Shown here: positions 46,999 to 60,619 of the stretch, piece by piece
How positions within the stretch are numbered: the stretch's first letter is position 1
Layout of the letters: every line of letters starts with the position of its first letter
NCBI GenBank assembly: GCA_019916065.1
Contig: CM034243.1
Location: 62,001-126,000 of the forward strand
Direction of reading: 5' to 3'
Length of the DNA: 64,000 nucleotides
Origin: Vitellaria paradoxa
Lineage: Eukaryota; Streptophyta; Magnoliopsida; Ericales; Sapotaceae
Made by a program: the position numbers and the translations under genes
The notes under the pieces: generated by a model
Databases searched by the model: none
What the model was told of the DNA's origin: nothing
The model's input: the letters and a program-made list of their open reading frames with translations, nothing else

Positions 46999-49900
46999 AA
47001 TTGAAAATAATATATATATATATATGGTACAACGCATGTTAAAATCGTGCTTCAAACGACAACCGAAATAAAAAAAAAAAAAGAAAAAAATTGTGCCCCT
47101 AACAGCAAATAGTTGGGCAGCCGTGAATTAATGAGTGTATACTGTGTATCCAAACAATTACACTGTTTTGTACAAATTATAATAAATGAAGAATTATTAT
47201 AATTAGTGATATCTTTTATCATTATTTGCATTTTGGTGCACTTAACACTTATTAAGAGATAAATACACATCATTTGTGCATGAAAAAATGTGTATTTATT
47301 CAAAATCAATAAATACATGTTATGTGTCTCGCATTTTAATAAATATGTGCATCAAAAATATAAAAATTATCACATAATATTTTTTATTGACTTTTAATAA
47401 ATATTCTAGGACATAAGTTGACAAATGCGATATTATTCTAGTAATTGCCTCTAAAATTAATTAGTCGTGTAACTATGAGCTCAAATGCTCAATATGATTT
47501 TTTTAATTAATTATGAGTTTTTATAACATTGAGTTAAATAGCCCAAACTAATATTAGAAGTTTATTGAAAATTGGAATTTCAACTAAAATATTCCTATAA
47601 AAGTTAAAAATACACATGAAAAGGCTGTTACAAAGACCATTAGGCTTCGAAGCGAGGAAGATCTGACTAGGGGAAAAAGCTACCCTATTTAAAAAAAAAT
47701 TTACCTCAACATAAAATACCGTCTTAATAGTAAGTGCACCAATAGATAACCAAAATATCTAGTAAATAGTGCATATTTTAAATTTAATTAGTAGTTTTTC
47801 TTTTTCAAACCACACAAATGCTAGGCATTTACCAATTATTTATTAAAAATTAATTTTTCAAGTCACCCAACAGTATTTTGGGTTGTACCTCGACAGAAAA
47901 AATAATAATAATTAAATCACTTGTGAACAGTAACTCTCCAGGAAAAGCGAGTTACTGTAGCAGCCTGTAAAATAACTGCCGGTTTGGAGAGTCTGAGAGC
48001 TTTCTTCATATTTGCTAGGCAAAATACTAAAAATGGTTCTTTTGTCTTTTCTACTGCACATGCTCTAACGCGGTGACAGTGACAAATGACAATATTATGA
48101 CGGAAGAAAATAATTTTATTAGTTTAACATTTTAAAATAACAAGTGCCAAAATTAAATCATTTTTTAATTATTAAATTTATTATTATTTTATTTTATTTA
48201 TTATTACTGTTATTTTTTTTGTTGGCGATATGACATGGTACCAAGAGAGTTTTGATAGTTTATTGACTAGGTCCAAATTAATTATAAACATATACTTTTT
48301 AATATGCTATGTATTTATCTATTCTTTTATTTATATTTTATAAAAATATTTATTTTAATACTGGACGAATGATTTGGGCATCATTAACAAGTTTATTTCC
48401 ATCTTATATTGCTTTTTTTGACTAAAAAATTTAAATTTTTTATTTTTATTTAATAACTTTTAGACACGTTAATTATTATTATTTTTTTTACAATTTTGTT
48501 GACGAATTTGAATAACAAACTTAAAAATTGTTAAATAAAAAATTAAAATTTGATAAAAATTATATAAAACGAAAAACAAATAAAAAATTAATTAGTGATT
48601 CTCAAAGCAAGCCTAATTTATTTGCATTTTTATAATATATTTGAACTATATTTAAAAAAAATAAATTTTAAACAACAAATTTGAGATTTAAAATCTCAAC
48701 GCGATTTTTTAGACACGGCCCGTGCCACATCCACACCATTGTATGTGTACATCATATCATATTTACACTAGTTTTGTGGCTTCCTTCATGCTAAAAGAAT
48801 ATTCAAGCATCTGTTGAATATTTCTCAATTTTTTTTTTTGCAACTTTTTTTTGTTTTTTATCAGTGGGAGAACTATATTGTATTAAAATAAGGCATTGTT
48901 TGAAAAGATAGTCGGAGGTCTTTGTGATTTAGTAAGATTATGGTCGACAAGCTTACTAAATTCAAATCCTTTTATACTATGCTCGAAAATACAAGAATTT
49001 TGGAGAGAAAATAATAAAAAAGTAAAAAAGTGGTATAAAACCAAAATGAAGTGAAAAATTAAGTTTATTTAATTTTTGAATTGAGTTAAAAAATGAGAAG
49101 ATAAATATTTGTTGAATAAATAATTTTTACTTAATTAAATATAATAAATATAATTATTAATTTTATTTTTCCTTCACACTTTTTTTTTTTCAAAAATTTA
49201 TATTCAAAACAAATAACTGGGGATGTCATTGTTGAGAAAATTTATGCATCCAATTAGCTATTTTTATTCACTGTAATAATTTTTTTTAAAAGACTCAAAG
49301 CTAGCTTTTTTGTGTTTTGGAAGAGAAAAATGTTATTTTTTTCCTTTAATATTTAAAACAAATATAAAATGTAAGAAGAGAAGTTTAATTATTTTAGAAA
49401 AGTCAAAAACTAATAATTGATAGCTCGAACTACCAGCTAATGTTCCAAAACGTACTCTGATTTATTGTCCACTCCATGGGTCTCTTACTTGGAAGCACAA
49501 TAAATTTTTCCAAGTGAAAATATGCTTAAAAAGCTGCTAAAATGTTAAAAATAAATTAATTTTGATGAAAAAAATATATGGGAGAAAAAAAGAAAAAATG
49601 ATTTAGGGTACATTTAGATTATTAAAAAATAAAAATAATAATTTTTACCAAAATTTTCTAATATTTTGCACCAAAAAACAAAATCAACCTTTATCCATTT
49701 TTTTGGTAGCTTTTTACTAATTTTCTTTAATTTTTACGAACGTTATCCAACTTCCTCTAAATTTATACTAAACACTCAACTAATCACTTAATGCTTCGTT
49801 TGGAAGTCAAATTTTTAGTAACCCTCATTAATTTTTTACAAAAATTGGCATGTGAAATTTTTTGTATATTTGACAAAATAAATAAAATTTTTTAATAATT

Positions 49901-50340
49901 TTTGACAACTTTTAAGTGTTTAGTAAAATAAATACAAATTTTTAGTAACTTTTGATAATTTTTAAAATATAGTAAAAATTTTAGTAATTTTAAAGTTGTA
50001 TTAAAGTAAAGTAACTATTATATTTCTTGCCAAAAATTGATATTATTTTTTACTACTCCAAATGATGTTTGAGTGTCACGTTTGGTTAATGGTTGCAAAG
50101 TTTTTTTTTTTAAAGTTTTTTTTCTTGGGGAGCACGAGAAGGGTAATCCTGACTTTTCAAGCACCATTGCTAAAGTTGGTTAAAAATTAAAATAATTCAA
50201 TAGAATGGAAGACAAAATATCCAAGTTAACAAACAGCCTCTAAGAGCTAATTAAAGACCCGTTTAAGTCCTTGATGACTGGCCCATCCCGGATTCCAAAG
50301 GACCTATCCATTGTGGTTTATTTTGAAAATTTTCTATTGC
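46999..50340. other. AT-rich intergenic DNA, no gene seen
   Basis: Mostly AT-rich with homopolymer runs and miniature-element-like debris. The minus-strand frame at 47052-47318 is low in complexity and has no support. Confidence 0.5.
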
Positions 50341-50354
50341 ATTTTTTTCATTTT

Positions 50355-50564
50355 GCATGCCACCACGTCATCCACACAATGGCGTGCTATTCGCTGGCGT
50401 GCGCCCACGACGCGTAGATCGAGTTACTTATGGACACGTGTACGGCAGACATGACTTTGGAATAAATGGAAAAAAAATTGGGATCGGCCAACTCAACAAC
50501 CACATACTCTCGTCTACATGTGAACACGTGTACGGTGACGTGGATCTTGCCTTGGCGCTCCCCT
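50355..50564 (+). promoter_or_regulatory. GBF gene promoter with two identical G-box motifs
   Basis: ACACGTGTACGG occurs twice, at 50434-50445 and 50524-50535; each contains a CACGTG G-box. The second is followed by TGACGTGG (50536-50543), and CCACGTCAT lies at about 50361. The cluster sits about 30-200 bp upstream of the pyrimidine-rich start region of a gene whose product belongs to the G-box-binding family, so self- or family-regulation is a reasonable inference. Confidence 0.6.
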
Positions 50565-50827
50565 ATTCTCCTCCTCCAACCCCCCCACACACACTCTCTC
50601 TCTACCCTCTGCAAAAGCAAGCTCTTCCCTTCCCTCTGTCCGTTTTCTAGAGAGAGAAAGTTGAGCGAGAGAGAATGCGGAAGTAGAGAAGCTAGGGTTC
50701 GGGTCCCTGCATAGAAACTTACATCTCTTTTTCCTTCTCACCATCAGAGATTGCGGAGCTCTTCGGTTTTTGACCTTCTCTTTGTTATTCGGTGGTTTTT
50801 GAACTCTTTCGTCGCCGGAGGTTGAAG
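50565..50827 (+). other. Non-coding 5' exon of the GBF gene
   Basis: A CT-rich leader starts near 50565-50600 and ends at a good donor, GAAG|GTATGC (50828). The next likely acceptor before the start codon is CAG at 52716-52718. Other acceptor-like sites in between (for example 51614) could give alternative leaders. The start point is approximate. Confidence 0.55.
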
Positions 50828-52462
50828 GTATGCTTCATTTGAAGTTCAATTTGTTGAATTATAGTGTTTGAGAGAGGATTTACCTTGTGAATTTTGGATA
50901 TCTGATGGTGATACTTTCGTTGATCTCTTGAATTTGTGTTTCCTTCTATTATAGTCTTTGAATTTGCGCGTATTGTTTGATTTGGTTTCAACAATACTCT
51001 AGTGTTGTTCTGTTTCGTGGATTGTTTTTTGAAGTTTGGAACTTTGATCATAGACATACATGGGTGTCAGTGTGTGTTTGGAGAGAGACTGATCAAAGCA
51101 ACAGGAAAGGGGTAAAAAAATCGTGCGAAATTCAACCGGTTTTGACTCAGAGAAAAATCGTAAAAGGCGGAATATTGTAATTCGGAAATTGTCACTTTTT
51201 TCATTTGGAGGAGAAATAAGTTACCATTACGAGGATATCTTTGTCATTTTACGCCGAGGTTGGTTAGGCTTCTTGATGGTCGGTTATCTTCTTGATGGGT
51301 AGTGGGGATGAGGAATGACCATAATGTCCTTATCCTTTCCTATCCTTCCCGTTTTTCTTTTTAATGTAATTAACATTTTAATTGATGCTGGAAATAGTAT
51401 GACGGACAGTGTGCATATTTGAATCTTCTTGTTATATATTTAGAAGATCTGCTACAAATCACTGAGAGTTGGCCTTTCAGATTAGAGTTGTGTGACCTGT
51501 TGATCTCTCCCTTGTGATGGTGTCTGATTAATAAAAAGTTGTATCTGCAGCAGTGCAACTATATATGTACACATATGTTTCACATTTAAGTCTCTATTCT
51601 GTGGTAATTTCCAGGCTGTCTTGGATTTGATAGGCAACGCATTGGGCACACTTTTGGGGTCTCCTTATTTGTTTAATATGAATTGGTTTCTTCTACCCTT
51701 GTTAAAAATGATTACTGCAAGAACAAAAAAGCAGTCAGGAGAAGGCTTTCTCCAGTTGACAAGTATTAGCATTAGTAGTAATAAGTGTCAAGAAGGTTGC
51801 AATTTTTAGCTTTTAAGATCTATTAAACTTCAGTGGAGACGCTAGGACTTTTGGTGGATGATAGATCAGGTGGGGCAGGATTGGAAATTATGGACAGGAG
51901 ACCATTTTATGTATGACATCCAGATTCGAGATTATTTGTTAATTATTTCCACACTTTCTGCTGCTACTGACTACGTCATCCGCAAATGGTTTAAATCAAA
52001 TCTCTTGGTTTAGAACTCATACCTTCCATTTAACAATAATAAGCTTTTTACCAAATCAATCGACTGATAATACTGACCATGGGATGTACTCAAATGTTCT
52101 GTTGCTTATAAATTTTTGTTCTTGTATTTGTTTTGGAGGGGATGTTAATGAATTAAAGTTGATGTCAAATGCTGGGATTTCTCTTCTCTACCTACGGGTA
52201 AAAACTAAGTCTGTTACATTGGCCTGATCACCAATGATACTTTTGATTGGATCTTAGGACTAGCGTTCCTCCTGTCATTTGATGTGGCAATCATTTGTTT
52301 GGCTTTTACCATATTTGCAAAGGGAGAAATATGTGAGTGTTGGGTTCCTAGCTGCTAATAACATGGAACTTTATTGGCGATTAGTTAATCTCCGTCTTTC
52401 ATCATTATAAGATATTTTTAGGTGAAATTATTGTTATTTATTTACTTATTCTTTTGTGATTG

Positions 52463-52466
<4 letters not shown>

Positions 52467-52508
<42 letters not shown>
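52467..52508. repeat. Poly-T tract in the leader intron
   Basis: About 41 consecutive T after GATTGCAGG. Length is often unstable and may be mis-sequenced. A shorter T run lies at about 52632-52649. Confidence 0.85.
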
Positions 52509-52509
<1 letters not shown>

Positions 52510-52745
52510 GTATTGAAACATTATTCATGACACATGAATCCTTTTTTCCTCTTCTGGTAGAGATTTCGTCATTGACTTCTGGAAATATTTGTGATAGTCA
52601 CTGCCTGACTTGGTCATCCTTTATGCAGCTATTTTTTTTTTTTTTTTTTAGTTTTTATTTCTTGAAGAATGAAAGAGGTGGCTGTTGAAATGGTTTTCTT
52701 GTGTCATCTGTGAATCAGTTGAGAGTTCTAGTTTGCTGGTCGGTC

Positions 52746-55700
52746 ATGGGAAGTAGTGAAGAGACAAAGCCATCTAAGTCTGAGAAACCATCTTCACCTC
52801 CAGCTGTAAGCTGAGCAATTTTTGTACTTTAAAGAAAATGTTTAGGACTTCTTATTTTCTTAGTTGCGAGTGATTGTCATTTAATCTAATAAAAGAATTG
52901 TGGGCTAGCTGCATTTATGTTTTTAGGATATGGTTTTTGTCATTTGCTGTTACAATCACTTTATGTCGATTATGGAGTATTCATAACTCCTTTTATAATG
53001 ACAGGATCAGACCAACGTTCATGTCTATCCTGACTGGGCGGCTATGCAGGTTGGCCACTCTGTGGATGCTATCAGTATTGTGTGTATCCATGAATATAAT
53101 GCTTGAAAATATTTATTGAACACAAAAATGCAAGTTATCATTTTCTATAAAATTAATATTGAAGTAACAATTCAAGTTTGTTGCACCTTTAGGCTTATTA
53201 TGGCCCCAGAGTTGCTGTACCACCTTATTTCAACTCCGCTGTTGCACCTGGTCATGCACCTCATCCTTACATGTGGGGAGCACCACAGGTATCAACCTAT
53301 TCATCAATGCAGTTCAACATTTCATTCTGAATTTTCAGCTATCCTTGAATCATGTAAGAATGCTGAGGCAAGAATTTGGTACTGTTTACTGAGTCTTTAA
53401 CTTGAATTATCTGTTCTCCCAGCCTATGATGCCACCTTATGGGGTTCCTTATGCAGCAATATATGCACATGGAGGTGTATATGCACATCCTGGAGTTCCT
53501 ATTGTAAGCCCTCTTATTATTGTTTTTAGTTGGTTATTTCTCAAAGTCAGAATAGAATCAAATAAACTTTGAACGTTTCGTATTTGACTTAATGGTTTGC
53601 TTCAGCCTTTTCCCCCCCGACCACTTCTGAGTACTAAATATCATAGACAGTAGCTTCCTGAATTCTATCCAGGCAACAGTAAATTATTTAACAATCATGA
53701 GCACGCCCCTTGGCATGTTTTAGTTTCTTCGTGAAAAATGAGGCTTTCAATCAATTATCTGCCCTCGTCCCGTTGTTCTAAATGATTCCAATCTCGTAGA
53801 ATAACATAGCTTATGACTTAAATGCAAACCATGATTAGAATATCAGGGCTCTGAAAGGTATGTGGTTTTCCATAGCTCTATGGGTTTTCAGTACCCAGAT
53901 TTTTCTGTGATATTCTATTCATGGAATTAGGAACTATATTAACAAGAGGAAGAATTATTGTCTTTTCTAGCTGCATAGGTACACATGGATGGATTTTAGA
54001 TCTTATTTTGAATGGCAATGCAGGCTACCACTCCAAACACGGAAACACCTACGAAATCGGCAGGAAATACAGATCAAGGGTTAATGAAGAAGTTGAAAGG
54101 ATTTGATGGGCTAGCAATGTCAATAGGCAATGGTAATGTTGACAGTGCTGAAGGAGGATCTAACCACACACACTCTCAGAGGTTGGTTGAACTAACACAA
54201 TCATTGTAAGATATGCCTTAATTATATTTGAGGATCACTACCCCTTTATACGAGTCAGAAAGTGCACCACCTTCACTTGCCAAGATGTCTCTGCTCAAAT
54301 AGATTCTCTCAAGTAGGACTCCCTCATAGCAAGGTTAACGTTTAAATTTTATGATAATGTGAACAGTGAAGAGACAGAAGGTTCAAGTGATGGAAGCAAT
54401 GGAAATACTGCAGGGGTATGTTCATCTCTCTGCTAAGCATTTCCTTGCATCGGCTAATGTTTCCAAACCATGATATCCTATTCATTAGAGCGAAGAGTGT
54501 CCTAAATCTTAGTGATCTCCTGTCATCTTTTGTCAGGCGGATCAAAATGGTAGGAAAAGAAGCCTCGAGGAAATGCCAACTACTGGTAAGGTTCTTTTCT
54601 CACTAACTAATATCTCATTAAAATTTACTTGGCTCCCTATTTCCCGGTACAATATTTCTTTTCCTACTGCATTATATGTAAGTGGAATATGTCCCATGGT
54701 TGGCATATCAATGAGTTGCAATGATTAGACTTGTCCGTATAGGAGTGGGTTACATGGTTTGACCATAACTTAAAAGTTTTCGAATCTAAAAAGATTTCCC
54801 ATGCTTGTATCAAACAAATATGGAAAACCAAAAAAAATGAAAAGTACCAATAATATCACCTAGTTTTCTCATGCCAGTTTGGCTGGTGGGAGGAGTGATT
54901 GTATTAATGGTTGACGGACAAATTTTAATTAAACTATGCAATGAGCAATGGCCTCTCAAAACTAATCGTTGGCACTGCCAGTTTGTAATAAATGCAGTGT
55001 TAGAGTTCTCACATAGATTATGGAAGGGGCTGATCGCTAGTATATAAGTGCAAGGGAAAGTCTTATCCTATGAGCTAGCTTTTGGGGAGCAGAGAGGCCA
55101 AAGACCACCCAATATCTGATATCAGAACCTAGGTGCACCATCAATTTCAGTCCATCAGGGGAATGGGTTGTCCAAGTGTACCATCAATCTCAAGTCCATT
55201 GGGAGAAATGAGTTGACGCTCCCTCCGACCCAAAGCTCGATGTGTAAAGGGGAGATTGTTGGGGTTCCCACATTAGTTGTGGAAGGGGCAAGTGGTCAGT
55301 ATATAAGTGTGAGGGAAAGTCTCACTTTATAAGCTAACTTTTAGAGATAAGAGAGGCTCAAAACCATTCAACAATTGGTATTAGAGTATAATACCAGAGC
55401 ATAAGACCTAATGTGTGAAGGGGGAGATTATTGGGGTTCCCACATTAGTTGCGGAAGGGGGCCCAAGGTTTGTGTGTGAAATGGGAGATTGTTGGGATTC
55501 TCATATTGATTGTGAAAGGGGCTGGTGGTCAATATAAGGGTGAGGGAAAGTCTCACCCCACGAGTTACGCCCGATGTATGAATTGGGAGATTATGGGGGT
55601 TCCCACATTCAAGGCCCAATATGTGAAGGGGGGATTATTGGGGTTCCTACATTGGTTGTGGAAGGGCCGGGTTGTCAGTATATAAGTGTGAGGAAAAACC

Positions 55701-57343
55701 TCACCCTATGAGCTAGTTTTTGGGAATAAGAGAGGCCCAAGACCACCTAACATGCAGGATGTATGTAGATAACATAAAAGTAAGTTGATATTTGTTTATC
55801 AGATTCAGGCATCCTGGGAATTATTAGTGATACAAGAACCGATTTTTGAATACTACTACCAGCAAAATTATTAGTGGTTCTTATCTAGATAATGTTTGAT
55901 CAATTGTTTATATCACCAGCACTTCGTGGTGTGATTATTTTTGATGCCAAACAAGCATGTTAGTGATGTAATACTTGATATTTGGAGAACATCAACTGTC
56001 ATACAGAGTATTGTTTTGTTTACCTGATGTATTTTAGTAGCTTATTTATTTATTTTTTGGTCCTTCAAAAAACCAGAAACTTGAAAACAACAACGATGAG
56101 AACAATGGAAAGGAAAAAAAAAGAATTAGTTGCTGTTCTTGGAACTAGTGTGATTTTATATATCAATCAATTGATTGGTTTTGTTTGCTAAATTGTTGTC
56201 TCAACAGGTGGAGATGTTAAGACTGAAACTCAGAAGAGTCCAGTTTCAGAGGGTGAAGTAAATGGAGCTCCTTCAAGTGTTGCAGGAAATGTGGTGGGAC
56301 CTATTACGGCATTGGAGCTGAGTAATCCCCTAAAAGCAAAGGCCAGTCCAACTAGTGTTCCACAACCGTGTGCAGTAATGCCAAATGAATCCTGGTTACA
56401 GGTACTGTCAGCGTACGTTTATCTTTTATTCCTTTTGTTCTGCAGTTCTGCTTCTGCATCACATGTATTTGCTGGTTTATTCAGTATTTAAGCTGATAAA
56501 GTCATACATTCTACAATTTTGAAGCAGCCAGACAGTTTCGTGTTTTTCCTGGGATTTGGAATTTCATCATGGTATCCAACAGTTTGTAATCTTGAATTAA
56601 CACCTGGTTTTGTGTTTTTTATTTTATACTCAGAATGAGCGGGAGCTGAAACGGGAAAGAAGGAAACAGTCTAATCGAGAATCTGCGAGAAGGTCCAGAT
56701 TGAGGAAGCAGGTATAGTAAATATACATGCACAACTTTTTGTCTTTCCATAGTTTGCCTATTAGTGGCCTTTATGTTCACTTTAGGTCTGCAAAGTCTAC
56801 TTGAGTGTAATCTATGAATCTTTGGTCTTGGCTGATGCCTTTTTTCTTTTGTTTTCTTGCTTTTATTTTCCTTATCCAGGCCGAGACTGAAGAACTTGCA
56901 AAGCGAGTCGAATCCCTCACTGCTGAGAATATTAGACTCAAGTCGGAAATTAATCGATTAACTGATAATTCGGAGAAACTGAAGCTTGAAAATGGCACAT
57001 TAATGGTATAACCTCGTCTGATGTCTCAATTATGATTTATATTGCCTAGAGTTGGCCTGTTTGTCTTTTCACCTTGCTGAAGCTTTATACATGGGTTTGA
57101 ACTCAGGAGAAATTGAGGCTTGCACAAGGAGGAAGAACCAACGAGGTAATTGTAATGAAAGTAGACGGCAAGAGGTTGCCTGTGAGTACAGAGAATCTGT
57201 TGTCTAGGGTTAACAATTCTGGATCTGTTGATACAAGTGATGAAGGGGGTGGTGAAATGTATGAGAATAACTCAAAATCTGATGCAAAGCTCCATCAGCT
57301 TCTGGACACCAGTTCCAGGAAAGATGCTGTGGCTGCTGGTTGA
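52746..57343 (+). CDS. GBF3: G-box-binding bZIP transcription factor (GBF3/CPRF1-like)
   Basis: Eleven coding exons: 52746-52805, 53005-53049, 53193-53288, 53423-53503, 54024-54181, 54367-54415, 54537-54585, 56208-56401, 56634-56711, 56880-57005, 57107-57343. All introns are GT-AG and frames join cleanly into 390 aa, close to the usual length of GBFs. The N-terminus is the proline-rich MFMR region (VHVYPDWAAMQAYYGPRV, then PYMWGAPQ and YAHPGVP). The middle has GLMKKLKGFDGLAMS and Ser/Gly-rich acid stretches. Residues ~245-270 are the basic region (RERRKQSNRESARRSRLRKQ, with the Asn-x7-Arg DNA-contact pattern), followed by a leucine zipper (RVESLTAENIRLKSEINRL). The tail KLHQLLDTSSRKDAVAAG is typical of GBF2/GBF3. 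It should act in the nucleus as homo- or heterodimers on G-boxes (light, ABA and hypoxia responses in known members). GBF3 is by similarity; GBF2 remains possible. Confidence 0.93.
54993..55757 (+). mobile_element. TRIM retrotransposon array: six LTRs or LTR pieces in tandem, one TSD
   Basis: TGCAG at 54993-54997 and 55753-55757 flanks the whole unit. Three full LTRs of 117 bp lie at 54998-55114, 55257-55373 and 55636-55752. Partial LTRs start at 55429, 55490 and about 55592. Each full LTR begins TGTTRG or TATTGGGG, has TATATAAG in the middle and ends near CAACA or AACA. LTR ends are followed by Met-tRNA primer-site-like sequence (TGATATCAGAACC at 55117; TTGGTATTAGAG at 55375). LTR starts are preceded by polypurine tracts (AAGGGGGAGAT). 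The inner segments are short and non-coding, which is the TRIM layout. It lies in the sense direction in coding intron 7 of the GBF gene. Confidence 0.88.
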
Positions 57344-60300
57344 TCAAAGAACCGGTAACTCTTCAACGGCTCATTTTTTTTTTTTTTTTTAGATTTTAAG
57401 TTAATCGTGTAATTTTGGCAAATTTACGAGCCCAAAATTACCTCTCTAACGATAGCGGAACATAATAGCTGAATAGGAATTAAGAAGGCAAAAACTGATT
57501 TTACTCTGTGAGGTAGCAATCTCGTGGCAGAACTGGGTGTGTTTTTATTTGATTCAGAGTGCCTGGATGGCCACTGATAGTTGATATATAGTTGGAAAAT
57601 CAGGGCTAGGGAGTGTTACTGGACTTGTATTTGTGGGCTTTTTGTAATTTATTGAGTAGTTTTATGGACCCTTCATGCTGTTGCAATAGTTATTAAATAT
57701 ATACAAACCTCTTTTCGAAATGCATGCATGCTTTGTTGTTGTTGAGGAGTTGGAATTTACAGTATAGGAGTGAAAGTGGTTCAACTTTTCCTGACCATGA
57801 TTTGTGAGAGCGGAACAGAACCGAACTTAATTTGTGATTAAAATGAGTTCGGTTTAAGCTTGATTTGTGTTTCGATTAGAATCAAGTTGGAGCTTAGAAA
57901 AATTCTAACTCCAAAATTTCTGAATTAGCGTGATATAATATATACTTTTATAATATTTTTCTATTTTTTAATACTATTTTGTATTATATTTGGACTAAAA
58001 TTACATTTTTTTGGTTTTATCAAATTATTTACAGCTTGTTTTTTAATCTAAATTTTTTTCATCAAGCCAAAGTTTGAATTTACATACAAGTTCGAATCAA
58101 ATTCAAGTTCAACTATTCAATATCTCTTGCTAAAAGTATCTTCGATCCTATTAAGAACGAGTGAGTCTGAATAATTTAATGGGATTAATTGCTAAACCAT
58201 ACCACATAATTTTATTTACATCAATACCATATACATATGAATCTCTCTCTCTCCCCAACCAAATAATTTTATTTTTAATTTCCCTGACTTTTTTTGTTCA
58301 CTTTTACTGTCTTTTTCTTTCCTATTTTCTTTCTACTTGTTCCGGATAAAACCTTAAATTTTGAATTTTAATGCATCATTAGTTTGCATAACTACTTTAA
58401 TATCAAAGCGGGAAGGAAAATTAAAAATAAGAAAAAAAGAACAGTGAATAAAAGTGAAAATCCTGTAAACAAAATGCCAGTTTTTCCTGTTTCTCAAAGA
58501 GAGAGAGGGAGGACAATTGTTTTCTTTTGTTTGATTTTGATAAAGTAAAAAAGAAAAAAAAATCAACTTCTACAGCGGAAAAATTAATAAAAGAAAATAA
58601 AGAAAACGTGAAGAAAGAACTACAATTTTTTTTTCGTTATTTTCATAATTTTCTTTCATATTAATTTGAGAGGCCAAAAGTGGACGAACAAAATATTTAT
58701 TTTTTCTTATTTTTCAATTTTCTTCTCTCAATTTCAAACAAAGTCTAGAAGTTTTAAAAGCAATAAAAAGACTTAAAAAAAACTAAGGATCCGACTAAAT
58801 CAGGGTAGTGTCGGATTGAGAACTGTTAATCCTAGCCATGCACAGGAAATTGTACATAAAACAATTGAAACCTCAGATTCAATATTTTTCTTCTTGGGAA
58901 TGCAAAAACTAGCAGCAGTACTAAAAATTCGAGTACCAATTTAGACCCAAAGATTCAAACTTCTGGGGCGACGACGATCCTCTCGAACAAGAACAGAAAG
59001 CTAAATAGCCATTGAGCACGTATAAAAGATAAAGATACTCAACGGCAATCCAATGGTATGAGTATGCCTACAAGCAAAACCAAGTTTAGATGTCCCGAAT
59101 GTAAATTTGCTACTGCCTTGCCAGCCTTCAGTCGCCAGTTGCATTACATTATCGAAGAAATGAAAAACCCTAACCCCTTAACTGCTCTCATTTACATACA
59201 ATTACAATGGAAGAAATAAAAAATTACTAAAATCATAGTAACAATTAACAATCACAAAAAATGAAGTCTTTACAGATGCCAGTTTCAATAATACGTAACT
59301 GCCGCAATGAATATTCTTACGAAGCCGTTTGAGCGTCATGGCATGCACGTAGCGAAAAAATTCATTATAGGCTGCAAGGGCTGCAGTGAAAAATGAAAAA
59401 GTTGAGATTTGTTTGTATTTAATTCAATAGTTCTAATTATTTTAATTAAAATTATTTTTAAAATAAAAATAGAAAATTAAAAAAATCTGAGTAGAGCACA
59501 AATAAGTAGATAGTCAAAAGTTACATGTTATTAAAGTGTAAATAAATTACGATCATTTATTTTTTCACTACAGTCCTGTGCAGGCCCGTGAAACCCAAGT
59601 CGTTTCATATGCTTAATGGTCTGCCATCATATAAATGGATGAGAAACCTTTTTGATTTTTTTTTTTTTAAATCCAATAGTAATGATATGAAGTATTTTAG
59701 AGATATGATTTCTACCGTTTTATTAAATTAATCCCCACTGTATATTGAGGACGTGAAGTATATATGTTTATTGTATAATTAAATTTCAAAATAAGAATTG
59801 TAACCAAGTCTTAACTGTTAGTATTGTTGAAAATTTTCTCCTAATTTAATTTCTAACTTCTGTTGTAATCTGTGCATATTTGGGTTTTACTAGTTCTACT
59901 AGTAAGGAAAGACTGACTTAGCACTCACCCTCTATTAGTAAGAGAGAGAGTGACTTAACACAACAATAAGGTTCGAGTACGAAGTAGAGAAAATCTAAAC
60001 AGAAGATTTTATAAATCAAACATGCTTAGGCAAATTTTCGTGAACACTGTTGGCCATTGGAAGGAGTTTCCAAAATTTAATGGTTAATTTGAATTTAAAA
60101 AAAAACTATAATGTTTGGAATTTTTTGATGGAAAGAGACCAAGTTAGCATTAAAAAAAAAAAAATCAATTTATAGCATAAAAAAAAGTCATAATAACATA
60201 AGACCAAATAAAGTGATAAAGGAAGAGTACACACACTTTATTTTAAATGATTTTTATCTAAGGGTAGTGATGTAAAACTGTGATTCTCTACCAATTCCTT
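57344..60300. other. GBF 3' UTR and AT-rich intergenic DNA
   Basis: 57344 to about 57720 is probably 3' UTR. Beyond it lies AT-rich DNA with no supported gene. The minus-strand frame at 58354-58566 and the plus-strand frame at 58161-58349 are low-complexity. Confidence 0.5.
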
Positions 60301-60619
60301 TCTATCTCCATGACTCCACTTACTCCTCTCTGTGTGTTACTTTCTTGGCTGAAGATATTTTCCCAACTACTTCTCCCTGCATTTCCTCTCGTTTGTTAAC
60401 GCTGTGTTGTTAAATTTCTTCTGTCTATCAATCAGTTACAAAAATCCCAAAAGAATTGTCTTCTTCATCTCTCGTATTTTTCGGTAACTTTCACTCAGAT
60501 TTTTACTCTAAAATTCTTTATGCATTTAAATGTTATGTTTTTGAACGTTTCAAATATAAATTCATATTCTTTTCATGTCCATGACGTGAATAATAATAAT
60601 AATAAAAAAATTGCTTCCA
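60300..60619 (+). promoter_or_regulatory. Promoter / leader region of the CRF-type gene
   Basis: Pyrimidine-rich sequence (about 60300-60480) precedes the ATG at 60620. A (AAT)n stretch lies at 60590-60603. No single TATA box stands out. Confidence 0.3.

Noticed and set aside
50357..50744. Several overlapping short frames at the GBF promoter and leader
   Set aside because: They cross the promoter and the untranslated leader and have no domain.
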